DNA of 64,000 bases. Origin: Actinomycetota bacterium. GTDB taxonomy: Bacteria > Actinomycetota > Actinomycetes > Streptosporangiales > Streptosporangiaceae. Below the pieces are notes generated by a model, which had not been told where the DNA came from, did no database searches, and saw only the letters and a list, made by a program, of their open reading frames with translations. Positions 25,924 through 34,154 of this stretch are shown one piece after another. The stretch is from positions 40,470-104,469 of the forward strand of contig DAHVDE010000008.1 of assembly GCA_027313705.1 (NCBI GenBank), given 5' to 3'. Within the stretch, counting starts at the first letter, position 1. Each line of letters starts with the position of its first letter. Made by a program: the position numbers and the translations under genes.

Positions 25924-27471
25924 TCAGCCGGACGCGCCGCGCAGGGGGTGCGCGGCAGGCAGGCCGGATCCGTGGGCGGACGCCGGACGGCCCATCGGCG
26001 GCCGGCGCATCGGGAGGTCGGGAATGGCCAGGGTGACCGCCACGAGCAGCAGCCCGCAGCCGCCAGCTACCGCGAAGACGGCATGCAGCGCATGGACGAG
26101 CGCGACCGGGGAGACGCGCAGCGCGCCGCCCGCGCCGCCGGTCAGCGAGGCAGCAGGCCCGCTGCCTGCACGGGACGCGAATCCGCTGGTCAGGATCGTG
26201 CCAAGGACGGCCACGCCGAACGATCCGCCGAGTTGGCGCAGATAGGCTCCGGTAGCGGTACCCGCGCCCAGCTCGGGCAGCGGCAACTCGGCCTGCACCA
26301 CCAGCACCAGCGGCTGGACGCACAGTCCGAGGCCAGTTCCGGTAAGCGCCATGACCGCGTAGGTCCACAGCGCCGGCGTCTGCTGGCCGAGGCTCGTGCA
26401 AGCCAGCACTCCCGCCGTGGTCAGCAGCGCACCCGCGACGACGACCCGCTTGTAACGCCCGGTGCGGCTGATCGCGTGCCCTGCCGCGACCGACACCACG
26501 GTGAGCGTGCCCATCAGCGGCAGCAGCATGAGACCTGAGGCCGTCGGTGAGCGCCGCAGCACTAGTTGCAGGTACACGGGCAGAAAGACAATCGAGCCGA
26601 ACATGACGATCCCCAGCAGGAACGCGGCTGACCCGCCCGTCCAGAACGAGCGGATCTTGAACAGGCGGACAGGAAGCAGTGGCAATTGCGCCCCGAGCTC
26701 GGCCCGCACGAGCAGCGCCAGCATGACCACGCCGAAGGCAAGCGCCCCGACGACATGCGGATCGGTCCAGCGGTACTCGCCGCCTCCCCAGGATGCGGCG
26801 AGCACCAGCCCCGCAGTGCCCGCGATCAGCAGGCCGCAGCCGCCGATGTCGACATGGCCGGTTCTCGCCGGCCTGGGCAGCGCGCGCAGGCCCCAGGCCG
26901 ATGCCACCAGCGCGGCCAGGCCGAGCGGTATGTTGAGAAAGAAGATCCAGCGCCAGCCGTGTTCGGCCAGGTAGCCGCCGAGCAGCGGGCCGGCGACACT
27001 GGCCGTGCCGAAGACCGCCCCGAACGAGCCCTGCATGCGGCCTCGCTCGTGCGGCGGCACGATCTGCGACACGATGGTGAACGCGAGCACTACCAGCCCG
27101 CCTGCCCCGATACCCTGCACTCCCCTGGCCAGGATCAGCTCAAGTATCGTCTGCGCGGTACCGCACAAGACCGAGCCTGCGATGAACATGCCGACGGCGA
27201 ACATGAGCACAGGCCGCTGCCCGCGCAGGTCGCCGATCCTGCCGTACAGCGGCATCGCGGCCGTTCCGGTCAGCAGGTAGGCGGTGATCACCCATGGGTA
27301 GCTGCTCAGTCCGCCCAGGTCCCTGACCACCGTGGGCAAAGCGGTGCCCAGGATGTTCTGGTCAAGCGCCGCGAGCAGCACGGCAACCATGAGTGCGCCG
27401 AGCACGATCCTGACGGGCCGGCGCCCGAGGACGCCGGCGCGAGGATCAGCGGGGCCAGGGCGGGCTGTCAT
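25924..27471 (-). CDS. DHA2-type MFS exporter
   Basis: 515-residue 14-TM drug:proton antiporter of the EmrB/QacA family. Motif A is YGRIGDLRGQRP near residue 75, the N-terminal DQNILGTALPTVV segment is the DHA2 signature near 38, and GPLLGGYLAEHGWRWIFFLNIP is typical near 140. It lies between the DUF6069-like gene and the LAL regulator, 52 bases after the former. The natural reading is self-resistance or export of the cluster product. A strong AGGAGGAGAC precedes the ATG. Confidence 0.92.
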   Translation of the reverse strand: MTARPGPADPRAGVLGRRPVRIVLGALMVAVLLAALDQNILGTALPTVVRDLGGLSSYPWVITAYLLTGTAAMPLYGRIGDLRGQRPVLMFAVGMFIAGSVLCGTAQTILELILARGVQGIGAGGLVVLAFTIVSQIVPPHERGRMQGSFGAVFGTASVAGPLLGGYLAEHGWRWIFFLNIPLGLAALVASAWGLRALPRPARTGHVDIGGCGLLIAGTAGLVLAASWGGGEYRWTDPHVVGALAFGVVMLALLVRAELGAQLPLLPVRLFKIRSFWTGGSAAFLLGIVMFGSIVFLPVYLQLVLRRSPTASGLMLLPLMGTLTVVSVAAGHAISRTGRYKRVVVAGALLTTAGVLACTSLGQQTPALWTYAVMALTGTGLGLCVQPLVLVVQAELPLPELGAGTATGAYLRQLGGSFGVAVLGTILTSGFASRAGSGPAASLTGGAGGALRVSPVALVHALHAVFAVAGGCGLLLVAVTLAIPDLPMRRPPMGRPASAHGSGLPAAHPLRGASG

Positions 27472-27522
27472 GTCTCCTCCTAGCTCAATGGTTCCGGTGT
27501 GCGGACGGCGTTGCCAGGCGCG

Positions 27523-27957
27523 TCAGCGGTTCGCGTCACCCGCCCTGGGCAGCCAGCCGATCAGGATGGCACCGACCACGATGTGGATCAGGGCGAGAAC
27601 CAGCCGGTTCCCGATGCTGACCCCGTGCCCGCCGAACGGGCCGCCGAGGGAGATCAGCAGGACGACGGCCGCCACGGCGGTCCAGGCGGTGCGGGCACGA
27701 GCGGTGGCGCGCTCCAGGGCCGCGAGCAGCCCCCAGGCGGCCAGCGAGACAATCAGGCTGATGCCGATGACGAAGCCGGCATTCAGCGACGTGGCCGGGC
27801 TGGAGCTGAAGGCAGGCTGCTTGATGTGCATTCCGGCCAGATCGGCCACGCCCCAGATGACGACGGCGGCTACGACGGCGGCTGCCACCGTGATGACACG
27901 CGCCTTACGCCGGGAACTGGCCTTGGCCGGGGCAGCGGTTGTAACGGTCATGGACAT
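27523..27957 (-). CDS. small four-TM membrane protein (DUF6069-like)
   Basis: 144 residues with a short basic N-terminus and four hydrophobic segments, at about 21-43, 58-83, 88-110 and 116-136. The pattern resembles the DUF6069 group of actinobacterial membrane proteins, which has no known function. It lies in a run YceI, this gene, DHA2 exporter, with 33- and 51-base gaps, so it is probably co-expressed with export. AAGGAGAATCCTC precedes its ATG. Confidence 0.7.
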   Translation of the reverse strand: MSMTVTTAAPAKASSRRKARVITVAAAVVAAVVIWGVADLAGMHIKQPAFSSSPATSLNAGFVIGISLIVSLAAWGLLAALERATARARTAWTAVAAVVLLISLGGPFGGHGVSIGNRLVLALIHIVVGAILIGWLPRAGDANR

Positions 27958-27990
27958 GAGGATTCTCCTTGCCTGCGATTCGGGTAAATG

Positions 27991-28512
27991 TCAGCCGGCG
28001 TGACGGAATGCCACGTCGAGGGTCAGGGTTAGGGTGCGGGCGATCATCAGGTTGGGCATCTTGGTCAGCCCGGCTGCGTGGCGGTCCACCACGCCGACAG
28101 CGCGCACCGAGGCGGTTTCGTCGTCCATGCTGGTGATCTCGGCAGTCAGTTCGACCGGCGCGGCGACCTTCTTGACTACGAGGTTGCCCTTGACCGACCA
28201 GCCGCCCTGGACAGCCGTAGCCCCGGCAGCGGCATAGCTGAGCGTCGGGTATGAGTCGGCGTCGAAATACTTGGCGCCGCGCACGTCGGCGTCCCGCTTC
28301 GCATGGCCGGTATCGAAGCCGGCCGCGTCAAGTACGGCCGAGATGGCGCCTGCGGAGCCGTCCGCTTCCACGTGGACGGAGGCGCTGATGATCGGGATAG
28401 TCCCGGTCACCTTGCCAGCCAGGCTGCGGACGACGAACGACGCCGTGCTCTTGCTTGGATCGAGCGTCCAGGTGCCTGGACGGATCGAGGGCCGGAGTGA
28501 GGTTGATGCCAT
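27991..28512 (-). CDS. YceI-family lipid-binding-like protein
   Basis: 173 residues from ATG 28512. The YceI lipocalin-like barrel is clear from GTWTLDPSKSTASFVVRSL, the GTIPIISASVHVEADG strands, AKYFDADSYPTLSYA, and the VKGNLVVKKVAAPVELTAEI segment. YceI proteins bind isoprenoid or other hydrophobic molecules; this one has no signal peptide. GGAAGGGAG lies upstream of 28512, so longer frames are not used. It is divergent from a MarR regulator, a common arrangement for YceI genes. Confidence 0.88.
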   Translation of the reverse strand: MASTSLRPSIRPGTWTLDPSKSTASFVVRSLAGKVTGTIPIISASVHVEADGSAGAISAVLDAAGFDTGHAKRDADVRGAKYFDADSYPTLSYAAAGATAVQGGWSVKGNLVVKKVAAPVELTAEITSMDDETASVRAVGVVDRHAAGLTKMPNLMIARTLTLTLDVAFRHAG

Positions 28513-28608
28513 GATCTGGGACTCCCTTCCATGGACGGCGACTCCCGCAAGCCGGGAGGCCGCACTGCCCACAGTAGATGTTGAAATTGAATATGGCAAG
28601 GGTTAATT

Positions 28609-28623
28609 ATATTTTCCAAATAT
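28609..28623. promoter_or_regulatory. inverted repeat between yceI and marR
   Basis: ATATTT-TCC-AAATAT in an AT-rich island between the divergent YceI (28512) and MarR (28650) start codons. Place and symmetry suit the operator of the adjacent MarR protein. Confidence 0.45.
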
Positions 28624-28649
28624 GATAGATCACCTGCTACACTGGGCTC

Positions 28650-29150
28650 ATGGCAACATGGAGAGACGATGAGGGCGCCCTGGATCCTGGCCTGGCAGGC
28701 GAGCTCGCGCGCCAGCTCATGGCGGTATCGCTGTGGACGGCACGGCATCACGATCCGCTGTTCGAGCGGCTGGGCCTGTCGGCGCCGGCGGCACGGGCAC
28801 TGCTCCAGCTTCCGCTTGACGACGCCGTGCCTACCGGCTACCTCGCGGGCCGGCTGAAGGTCGACCCGTCCAACGTGACCGGCGTGGTCGACCGGCTGGA
28901 AAAGGCCGGCCTGATCCAGCGAAGCGCGGGAACGGCTGACCGCAGGGTCAAGACTCTGGCTCTCACTCCGGGGGGGCGGCAGATGCGCGATGATATGTAC
29001 GCGGCTATCGCCTCGGAGATGCCCGCGTTCCGCAGTCTCGAGGACGTGGAACTGGATACTCTGCTCAGTCTTCTGAACAAGGCGTGGGCCGCCTGCACCG
29101 AGTATGACTCGGCCGAGTCTGGCCGGGCCGGCACGCACGCACTTATCTGA
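28650..29150 (+). CDS. MarR-family transcriptional regulator
   Basis: 166 residues with a winged helix. The recognition region is PTGYLAGRLKVDPSNVTGVVDRL, split here for length: residues about 62-78 then VDRLEKAGLIQRS. The wing is TADRRVKTLALTPGGRQM. There is no strong Shine-Dalgarno, so leaderless translation is possible. It is divergent from YceI and presumably represses that gene and itself through the repeat at 28609-28623. It is followed 20 bases later by a PPOX protein. Confidence 0.9.
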   Translation: MATWRDDEGALDPGLAGELARQLMAVSLWTARHHDPLFERLGLSAPAARALLQLPLDDAVPTGYLAGRLKVDPSNVTGVVDRLEKAGLIQRSAGTADRRVKTLALTPGGRQMRDDMYAAIASEMPAFRSLEDVELDTLLSLLNKAWAACTEYDSAESGRAGTHALI

Positions 29151-29170
29151 AACGTCAGCCTGGAGGAGCC

Positions 29171-29542
29171 GTGTCCGTATTTACCAGCGCCGAGCTTGCC
29201 TTCCTGCAGGGAGAACGGCACCTTGCCAGACTGGCCACCGTGGGCCCGGATGGCATGCCGCACATCGCCCCGGTCGGCTGGTCCCTGGACGAAGATGCGT
29301 GCGTCGTGCGAGTCGGCGGCATCAATCTGGCCGCCACCAAGAAATTCCGCGACATCGCCCGCACGGGGCGTGCGGCAATCGTCATCGACGACGTGCTGCC
29401 GCCGTTCAGGCCGCGCGGCGTCGAAGTCCGCGGCAGGGCCGTCGCGCAGAGCGAGCCGGAAGCCCTCATCGTAATCCACCCCGAGCGGATCGTGAGCTGG
29501 GGACTCGATGGCGCGGCCAACAGTGCCCGTTACGTCGGCTGA
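29171..29542 (+). CDS. PPOX-class (F420-dependent) oxidoreductase
   Basis: 123-residue split-barrel protein of the pyridoxamine-5'-phosphate-oxidase-like class. F420 or FMN binding blocks are ARLATVGPDGMPHIAPVGW near residue 20, NLAATKKFRDIARTGRAAIV near 53, and RPRGVEVRGRAVA near 80. Members reduce enones, imines or quinones with F420H2. It starts with GTG after TGGAGGAGCC and is downstream of a MarR gene, with which it is probably co-transcribed. A role in the pathway is possible but unproven. Confidence 0.82.
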   Translation: MSVFTSAELAFLQGERHLARLATVGPDGMPHIAPVGWSLDEDACVVRVGGINLAATKKFRDIARTGRAAIVIDDVLPPFRPRGVEVRGRAVAQSEPEALIVIHPERIVSWGLDGAANSARYVG

Positions 29543-29615
29543 TCCCGAGCATCTGGTCACAGGGCGGTTAGCCGCGCCAGGGTCGAGTCAAGGCGATGAC
29601 CGGAATGGCTGAGAC

Positions 29616-31085
29616 TCAACCGCCCGGCCGCATGGACGGAATGTTGTGGTTAAAGCGGAACAGGCGGTCCGGGTCGTAGATGCGCTTGACCTCGGCGAGC
29701 CTGCGCAGGTCGGCCGGCGCGAACACGGTACGGATCCGCTCGGGAGCAGCATCGGCGGCGCCGAGGAAGTTCAGGCTGGCCGCCCCGGCAGTCCAGGGCT
29801 CCATCCGGTCCACGATCTCCTGGGCAACTGGCTCGACCTGCATGCCGTCAGCACCACCGGGAACTCCGGCCAGGTAGAGCTGGAACGCCGCATCCCGGCC
29901 GGGCACCGCGCTTGGCACTTCAGGCTCACGGCCTAGCGCGCCGCCTAGATGCCTCAGCTCGACCAGGCGCAGCGGGCAGGTACTGTCGGGACCGGCTAGC
30001 CCGATCAGCACGTCAGCCGCGTCCTCATCCAACTCGCGCAGTCGTACGCCCCGCTCGTGCACGGCGAGCGGGCCTGGCGGGTCGTTGTGAATGCTCCCCG
30101 TATCGGCGTACGGCATGTCACGGAGCGTGTCGAGCAGCGGCACGGTCAGCCGGCGCAGCGGGGCGACGAGCCCTTCACCATCGGCGGCCGGGCCATGGAA
30201 GGCGAACCGCAGGTGGACCGCGGATCGTCCGCGCAGCGGCTCAGGCACCTCGCGGTCCCATGGGAACCTGGTGAAAGCGAAGGAAGATGTCATGGCGTCG
30301 GGCAGGTCCCTGGTCCAGCGCCGGTAAGCGTGCAGGACTTCCGCGGCCGCTCTGCCAGGGAAATACAGGCCGCCGCCGAATATGCGGGGAGCACGGACCA
30401 GCCCGATCTCAAGTGAGGTCACCACCCCGAAGTTGCCCTTCCCGCCACGCAGCGCCCAGAACAGGTCGGCGTACTGGTCCTGGTGCGCCGTGCGGAGGGT
30501 ACCGCTTGCCGTTACCACGTCGATGCTGCGCACGTGATCGGCGGCGTAGCCAAATGCCCGCCCTAGCAAGCCGAGTCCGCCGCCGAGTGTGTAGCCGACC
30601 GCTCCGGTGTCCGGCGCTGACCCGCTCAGCGGCGCCAGGCCGAAAGGTGCGGCCTCGTGGATGACCCGCGACCATCGCACGCCCGCTTCGATCCTCGCTA
30701 CGCCGGCATAGGGATCTATCCGCACTCCCTGCATCCGGTGAGTGGCGATCAGCAGCGCCTCGTCAGCTGGCAGCGATACTCCGTGCCCCGTGTTGCGCAC
30801 CGCGACGGGGAGTCCGTGACTGGCCGCATAGCTGACCGCCGCCATCACGTCAGCCGGGCCGGTGACGTCGGCGATCATGGCAGGGGCGTGGGCGACCGCC
30901 AGGTTGTGGCCGCGGCGCTGCCGGTCGTATCCGAGACTTCCCGGCAGATAGACCTGCCCGGCCAAGGCGGCTTGAAGTTCCCTGATGCCGGCCCCTTCCG
31001 TAACCGGCTCGGTTACCCGCGGCGGGCCTGAATCGCCCGTTCCGTTCGCCGCAGCCCTGACGAGCACGCCGGAGTTTCCTGGCAT
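29616..31085 (-). CDS. berberine-bridge-type FAD oxidase
   Basis: 489-residue VAO/PCMH-family flavoenzyme. FAD domain: PVAVRNTGHGVSL near residue 80, where the His should carry 8-alpha-linked FAD. Then SGSAPDTGAVGYTLGGGLG, where the Cys that makes a second FAD bond in bicovalent members is absent. The C-terminus has the BBE signature YDPDRLFRFNHNI. BBE enzymes often carry out oxidative cyclisation or dehydrogenation late in a pathway. ATG 31085 is chosen because GTGAGGAC lies eight bases upstream. Last gene of the operon AOC-like, halogenase, oxidase. Confidence 0.86.
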   Translation of the reverse strand: MPGNSGVLVRAAANGTGDSGPPRVTEPVTEGAGIRELQAALAGQVYLPGSLGYDRQRRGHNLAVAHAPAMIADVTGPADVMAAVSYAASHGLPVAVRNTGHGVSLPADEALLIATHRMQGVRIDPYAGVARIEAGVRWSRVIHEAAPFGLAPLSGSAPDTGAVGYTLGGGLGLLGRAFGYAADHVRSIDVVTASGTLRTAHQDQYADLFWALRGGKGNFGVVTSLEIGLVRAPRIFGGGLYFPGRAAAEVLHAYRRWTRDLPDAMTSSFAFTRFPWDREVPEPLRGRSAVHLRFAFHGPAADGEGLVAPLRRLTVPLLDTLRDMPYADTGSIHNDPPGPLAVHERGVRLRELDEDAADVLIGLAGPDSTCPLRLVELRHLGGALGREPEVPSAVPGRDAAFQLYLAGVPGGADGMQVEPVAQEIVDRMEPWTAGAASLNFLGAADAAPERIRTVFAPADLRRLAEVKRIYDPDRLFRFNHNIPSMRPGG

Positions 31086-31145
31086 GGTGATAGTCCTCAC
31101 TGTGTTACCGCGAAACGACGCCCGCGGACGGTACCGGCAGCTCAT

Positions 31146-32501
31146 TCAGCCCTGGACCGTGGCCGCTTCCCTGACCATCCCGGCCCGCTCGGCGCGGTCA
31201 AGCTCTGGGTAGATCGGGCACTCGGTCACCGGCTCGAACGGGTCGAAGGTGTCCCACTGGCTCTGCGTCCGCAAATAACGGGTAAAGGCATTGGTGTCGC
31301 TCCAGAAGTCTCCGCTCAGAACCCGCGCGAAGTGCTGGTCACCCTCCACGGCGAATCCCCGCTGCCGCAGGTAGGCACCCAGCCGGTAGCCGGAGTCGTA
31401 GTAGGCGGAGATCAGCCGCGTGTAAGAGTCATAGCCGGTTTTGTAGAAGTTCGAGTAGGCCAGCAGACGTTCCCGCTCGCTGCCGGGCGCTGAGAGGATG
31501 CGATCCAGCGTCCTGGCTGCTTCGCGACCGGTGGCCATGGCGAGGAACGTGCCGCCGGAAAAGATCGGGTCGATGAAGTTGCCTGCGTCGCCGGCCATCA
31601 TCCAGCCTGCTCCGGTGACCATGTTGGAGAAGTAGCAATAGTCTGTCTCAACGTGGATCTCCGTGCGTGGCGTCGCGCCGGTCAGTCGCTGCACGACGCG
31701 GGGCGCCCTGGCCAGGTGCAGGTCCAGCGCGGACTTCGGGTTCCCGATGGCCCGCAGCGTCTTGCGGGCCATGACGGCGCCGATGCTGATAGTGGTCGGC
31801 CAGATCGGAATGGCCCAGATCCAGCCGTCCGCATGCCCCGCGACCTGGATATCGCCTCGCTTGCCTGGATTGTGGCGCTCATCGAGCCCGTCGTAGTGCC
31901 GGAAGACCGCCACGTTCTGCAGCCAGGGAATCTCTTTCCTGGTCCCGAACAACTGGGCCGCTTTGCTGGCCCGTCCGCCGCAGTCCAGCACCCAGCCGGC
32001 GCGTACCGAGCCCTGCTGGCCGTCGATCTCGTACCTGACACCGCTGACCCGTCCGTCTCCCCCGGTGATCAGGTCGTGGACGACGGCGTCCTGCACCAGC
32101 CTGGCTCCCCGGCGGACCGCCGAGGTGGCCAGGAAGGCATCAAAGTGTGCTCGCTCCACCTGGAATGTCGTCGGGAACCTGCCCGGACCCTGGTCGGCGA
32201 AGTCGGTCCGCCTGTAGTCACCGCTGGGGAAGACAAACTCCGCTCCGGTCTTGATCGGGTACCCCTGCGCCCTGGCCTCCTCGTACAAGCCGGCCTGGCG
32301 GAGAATCTCCGCCGTGTAAGTCAGCTGCGACTCTCCGACGTGGAAGCGCGGCAGGGTGCGCCGCTCAAGCATCAGCACGGAACGGCCGGCCTCAGCGAGC
32401 GTGAGCGCGGCGATAGACCCGGAAGGCCCGGCGCCGATCACTACGACCTCGACCGACTCGGGGACCTGGCTGATACGGCTATTGCCCGGCAAGCCGCTCA
32501 T
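31146..32501 (-). CDS. flavin-dependent halogenase (phenol/pyrrole type)
   Basis: 451 residues. Halogenase hallmarks are the GAGPSGS FAD loop near residue 24, FHVGESQL near 53, the catalytic-type lysine in YPIKTGAEFVF near 84, and the WxWxIP motif as DGWIWAIPIW near 226. GDAGNFIDPIFSGG binds FAD near 320. These separate it from ordinary monooxygenases. It would chlorinate or brominate an electron-rich ring, plausibly the aminophenol unit. No flavin reductase gene is next to it, so reduced FAD must come from elsewhere. It overlaps the upstream AOC-like gene by four bases. Confidence 0.85.
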   Translation of the reverse strand: MSGLPGNSRISQVPESVEVVVIGAGPSGSIAALTLAEAGRSVLMLERRTLPRFHVGESQLTYTAEILRQAGLYEEARAQGYPIKTGAEFVFPSGDYRRTDFADQGPGRFPTTFQVERAHFDAFLATSAVRRGARLVQDAVVHDLITGGDGRVSGVRYEIDGQQGSVRAGWVLDCGGRASKAAQLFGTRKEIPWLQNVAVFRHYDGLDERHNPGKRGDIQVAGHADGWIWAIPIWPTTISIGAVMARKTLRAIGNPKSALDLHLARAPRVVQRLTGATPRTEIHVETDYCYFSNMVTGAGWMMAGDAGNFIDPIFSGGTFLAMATGREAARTLDRILSAPGSERERLLAYSNFYKTGYDSYTRLISAYYDSGYRLGAYLRQRGFAVEGDQHFARVLSGDFWSDTNAFTRYLRTQSQWDTFDPFEPVTECPIYPELDRAERAGMVREAATVQG

Positions 32502-32905
32502 CGCTGTCCTCCTGCCTCGTCCAAGTAGAGGGTATAAAAATGAGTCTCGGGGCTTGCCGGGTCGATGTGCATTTCACCGCGTGCCCCGCGATAGGCGCCA
32601 GTACCGCCGGTAACCGCAGCGAAGAAAGGCGGCGGAGGGAAGACCTCCTCCACGAAGGTCTGAAAAGCGATCGTGCCGTCTGGCAAGCTCATGCTCACGT
32701 TGCAGACGATGTAGCTGCGGCCGTCATCTATCCGGACCACGGTGCAGGTGCCGCCGTCGAATCCGACCACCTCGCCATCGCGGGAAAGTTCGTGAGTGAA
32801 GACGCTGCGATCACCGAGGTTCGCATCCGCCTCGCCATTCTTGTAAACCTCACGGCGAACCGGCCTGGCGACAAGCTTGATGACTTTCTGTTCGACCATC
32901 GACAT
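32498..32905 (-). CDS. dirigent/allene-oxide-cyclase-like beta-barrel protein
   Basis: 135-residue protein with the pattern of the AOC/dirigent barrel: NLGDRSVFTHELSRDGEVVG, then GGTCTVVRIDDGRSYIVC, then LPDGTIAFQTF, and AAVTGGTGAYRGARGE near residue 105. In plants such barrels steer cyclisation or radical coupling; bacterial homologues are sometimes found in biosynthetic clusters. It is the first gene of a three-gene operon with a halogenase and a BBE oxidase, so a role in guiding an oxidative coupling or cyclisation is inferred. ATG 32905 follows GGAGG; ATG 32899 is also possible. Confidence 0.75.
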   Translation of the reverse strand: MSMVEQKVIKLVARPVRREVYKNGEADANLGDRSVFTHELSRDGEVVGFDGGTCTVVRIDDGRSYIVCNVSMSLPDGTIAFQTFVEEVFPPPPFFAAVTGGTGAYRGARGEMHIDPASPETHFYTLYLDEAGGQR

Positions 32906-32963
32906 GAATCCTCCACTCCGCTGCTCTTTCCCTTGATCGTGGCAGTACGTCGCGGAGACGGGC

Positions 32964-32983
32964 ATCACGCGATCTCGTGTGAA
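32964..32983. promoter_or_regulatory. degenerate relative of the cluster operator
   Basis: ATCACGCGATC then TCGTGTGAA. On the minus strand this reads TTCAC, four bases, GATCGCGTGAT. It differs by one base from the GATCACGTGAT core seen at 10164-10174 and has a wider gap. It lies 59 bases upstream of the AOC-like gene. Confidence 0.35.
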
Positions 32984-33068
32984 CGGATGGCATCAGAGCC
33001 CTGGTTCGGCGGCCAGGCCGAACCGGTATAGCGCATTGGCGTGATAAATGGGCCGGCCACGGGATCCC

Positions 33069-33093
33069 GGCAGGTCCCTGCCAGGTCCCTGCC
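33069..33093. repeat. short tandem hairpin-forming repeat
   Basis: Two and a bit copies of an 11-mer (CAGGTCCCTGC) in tandem. Each copy is itself nearly self-complementary (GGCAGG/CCTGCC). It lies between the terminator after wrbA copy 2 and the AOC-like operon promoter. Confidence 0.5.
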
Positions 33094-33106
33094 ATTCATC
33101 CCGCGC

Positions 33107-33151
33107 CCATGGCAGAGGGAGCCGGGTCGGCCCCGGCCCTCCCTGCCATGG
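33107..33151 (-). terminator. large hairpin after wrbA copy 2
   Basis: CCATGGCAG at 33107-33115 pairs with CTGCCATGG at 33143-33151, and the inner GGG and CCGGG stretches pair with CCCGG and CCC. The hairpin starts eight bases past the wrbA stop. There is no U-tract, as is common for actinomycete terminators. Confidence 0.6.
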
Positions 33152-33159
33152 ACGGGTAC

Positions 33160-33810
33160 CTACGCAGACATCGCGCCCGCCATGCCCGCCTGCCGCGCCA
33201 GCCGGAAGTCGACCATCCTGGCGGCTACCTCGGTCAGCCGACGCCCCTGGTACCTGGCCGCAGCGAGGATCTCCTCCGTTGGCATGGCACCTTGTACCCC
33301 GGCGACGAAAGACGTCCCGTAAGGATTGCCGCCCGCGCCGTAGACGGCCGGGTCGGTGTAGCCAGGTGGCACGATCACCGTGCCCCAGTGATAAAGGACA
33401 TTATTGAGGGAGAGCAGCGTGGACTCCTGCCCGCCGTGCTGGTTGATCGCTGAGGTGAACGAGGTCGCCGCTTTGTCAGCGAGCTTGCCGCCCATCCACA
33501 GCGGCCCGGTCGTGTCAAGGAACTGCTTGAGCTGCGCCGAGACGTTGCCGTACCTGGTGGGAGTTCCGAAGGCGAAGCCATCAGCCCAGGCGAGATCCTC
33601 GATCTCCGCCTCGGCCACCTTGTCCTGAATTTCCTGCAGGTGGCTCCGCCACCGCGCGTTCATGTCTATGGCCCAGTCCGGGGCCAGTTCCGCCACGCGC
33701 CGTAGCCGGACCTCGGCACCGGCTTGGGCCGCTCCCTCGGCCACGGCCTCCGCTAGCCGGTGAACGTTGCCTGTCGAACTGTAATAGATGACAGCGATAT
33801 TTACCGTCAC
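33160..33810 (-). CDS. wrbA: WrbA-type NAD(P)H:quinone oxidoreductase (copy 2)
   Basis: 216 residues, near-identical in layout to copy 1 at 8651: YYSSTGNVHRLA at the FMN phosphate loop, GTPTRYGNVSAQLKQF, FTSAINQHGGQESTLL and GGNPYGTSF. It extends seven or so residues past copy 1 at the C-terminus. GTG 33810 overlaps the stop of the small upstream gene (GTGA) and has AAGGAGACAACACC before it, so translation is coupled. It is under the MarR-type operator at 34078-34106. Having two copies flank the aminophenol genes suggests defence against redox-cycling aminoquinones. Confidence 0.9.
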   Translation of the reverse strand: MTVNIAVIYYSSTGNVHRLAEAVAEGAAQAGAEVRLRRVAELAPDWAIDMNARWRSHLQEIQDKVAEAEIEDLAWADGFAFGTPTRYGNVSAQLKQFLDTTGPLWMGGKLADKAATSFTSAINQHGGQESTLLSLNNVLYHWGTVIVPPGYTDPAVYGAGGNPYGTSFVAGVQGAMPTEEILAAARYQGRRLTEVAARMVDFRLARQAGMAGAMSA

Positions 33811-34064
33811 GGTGTTGTCTCCTTACTTCCTCTGTTTCGTGGAATCTGACCTGTTCCCGATGCCGACTCGCCGGCGGCGATCCAGCGGCGGGCCGACGGA
33901 CGCCGCAGCGCCATGACGATCGCCAGCACATCGACCGACAGGCGCGCCAGCGGCTCAAGCAACTCCCTGTTGGCCTTGTAGCTGGACGCCAGCCGGACGA
34001 CGGCGTCAGCGCACCGCCGGCACCCCCTGGCTGCGCCGATCTTGCGGCTGTCACAGTTCTCCAC
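33807..34064 (-). CDS. small protein coupled to wrbA copy 2
   Basis: 85 residues from GTG 34064 with AGGTGG upstream. It has an N-terminal Cys and a CRRC pair (GCRRCADA near residue 15), a helical middle (LARLSVDVLAIVMALRR) and a Ser/Gly tail. No family was recognised. Its stop overlaps the wrbA start, and the MarR operator lies just before its start codon, so it is the first gene of a regulated two-gene operon. The Cys pair might sense or bind a metal or an electrophile (inference). Confidence 0.55.
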   Translation of the reverse strand: MENCDSRKIGAARGCRRCADAVVRLASSYKANRELLEPLARLSVDVLAIVMALRRPSARRWIAAGESASGTGQIPRNRGSKETTP

Positions 34065-34077
34065 AAGCGCCCACCTA

Positions 34078-34106
34078 GTTCTCTAGAGTCTTGTACTCTA
34101 GAGAAC
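34078..34106. promoter_or_regulatory. perfect MarR-type operator
   Basis: Perfect 12-bp arms (GTTCTCTAGAGT at 34078-34089 and its complement at 34095-34106) around a 5-base spacer. It sits between the divergent small-protein/wrbA operon (start 34064) and the MarR gene (34155). Confidence 0.75.
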
Positions 34107-34154
34107 GTTATCCAGAGTATGGTGTCTACGTCAACCACCTGGTAGCCTGGATTC

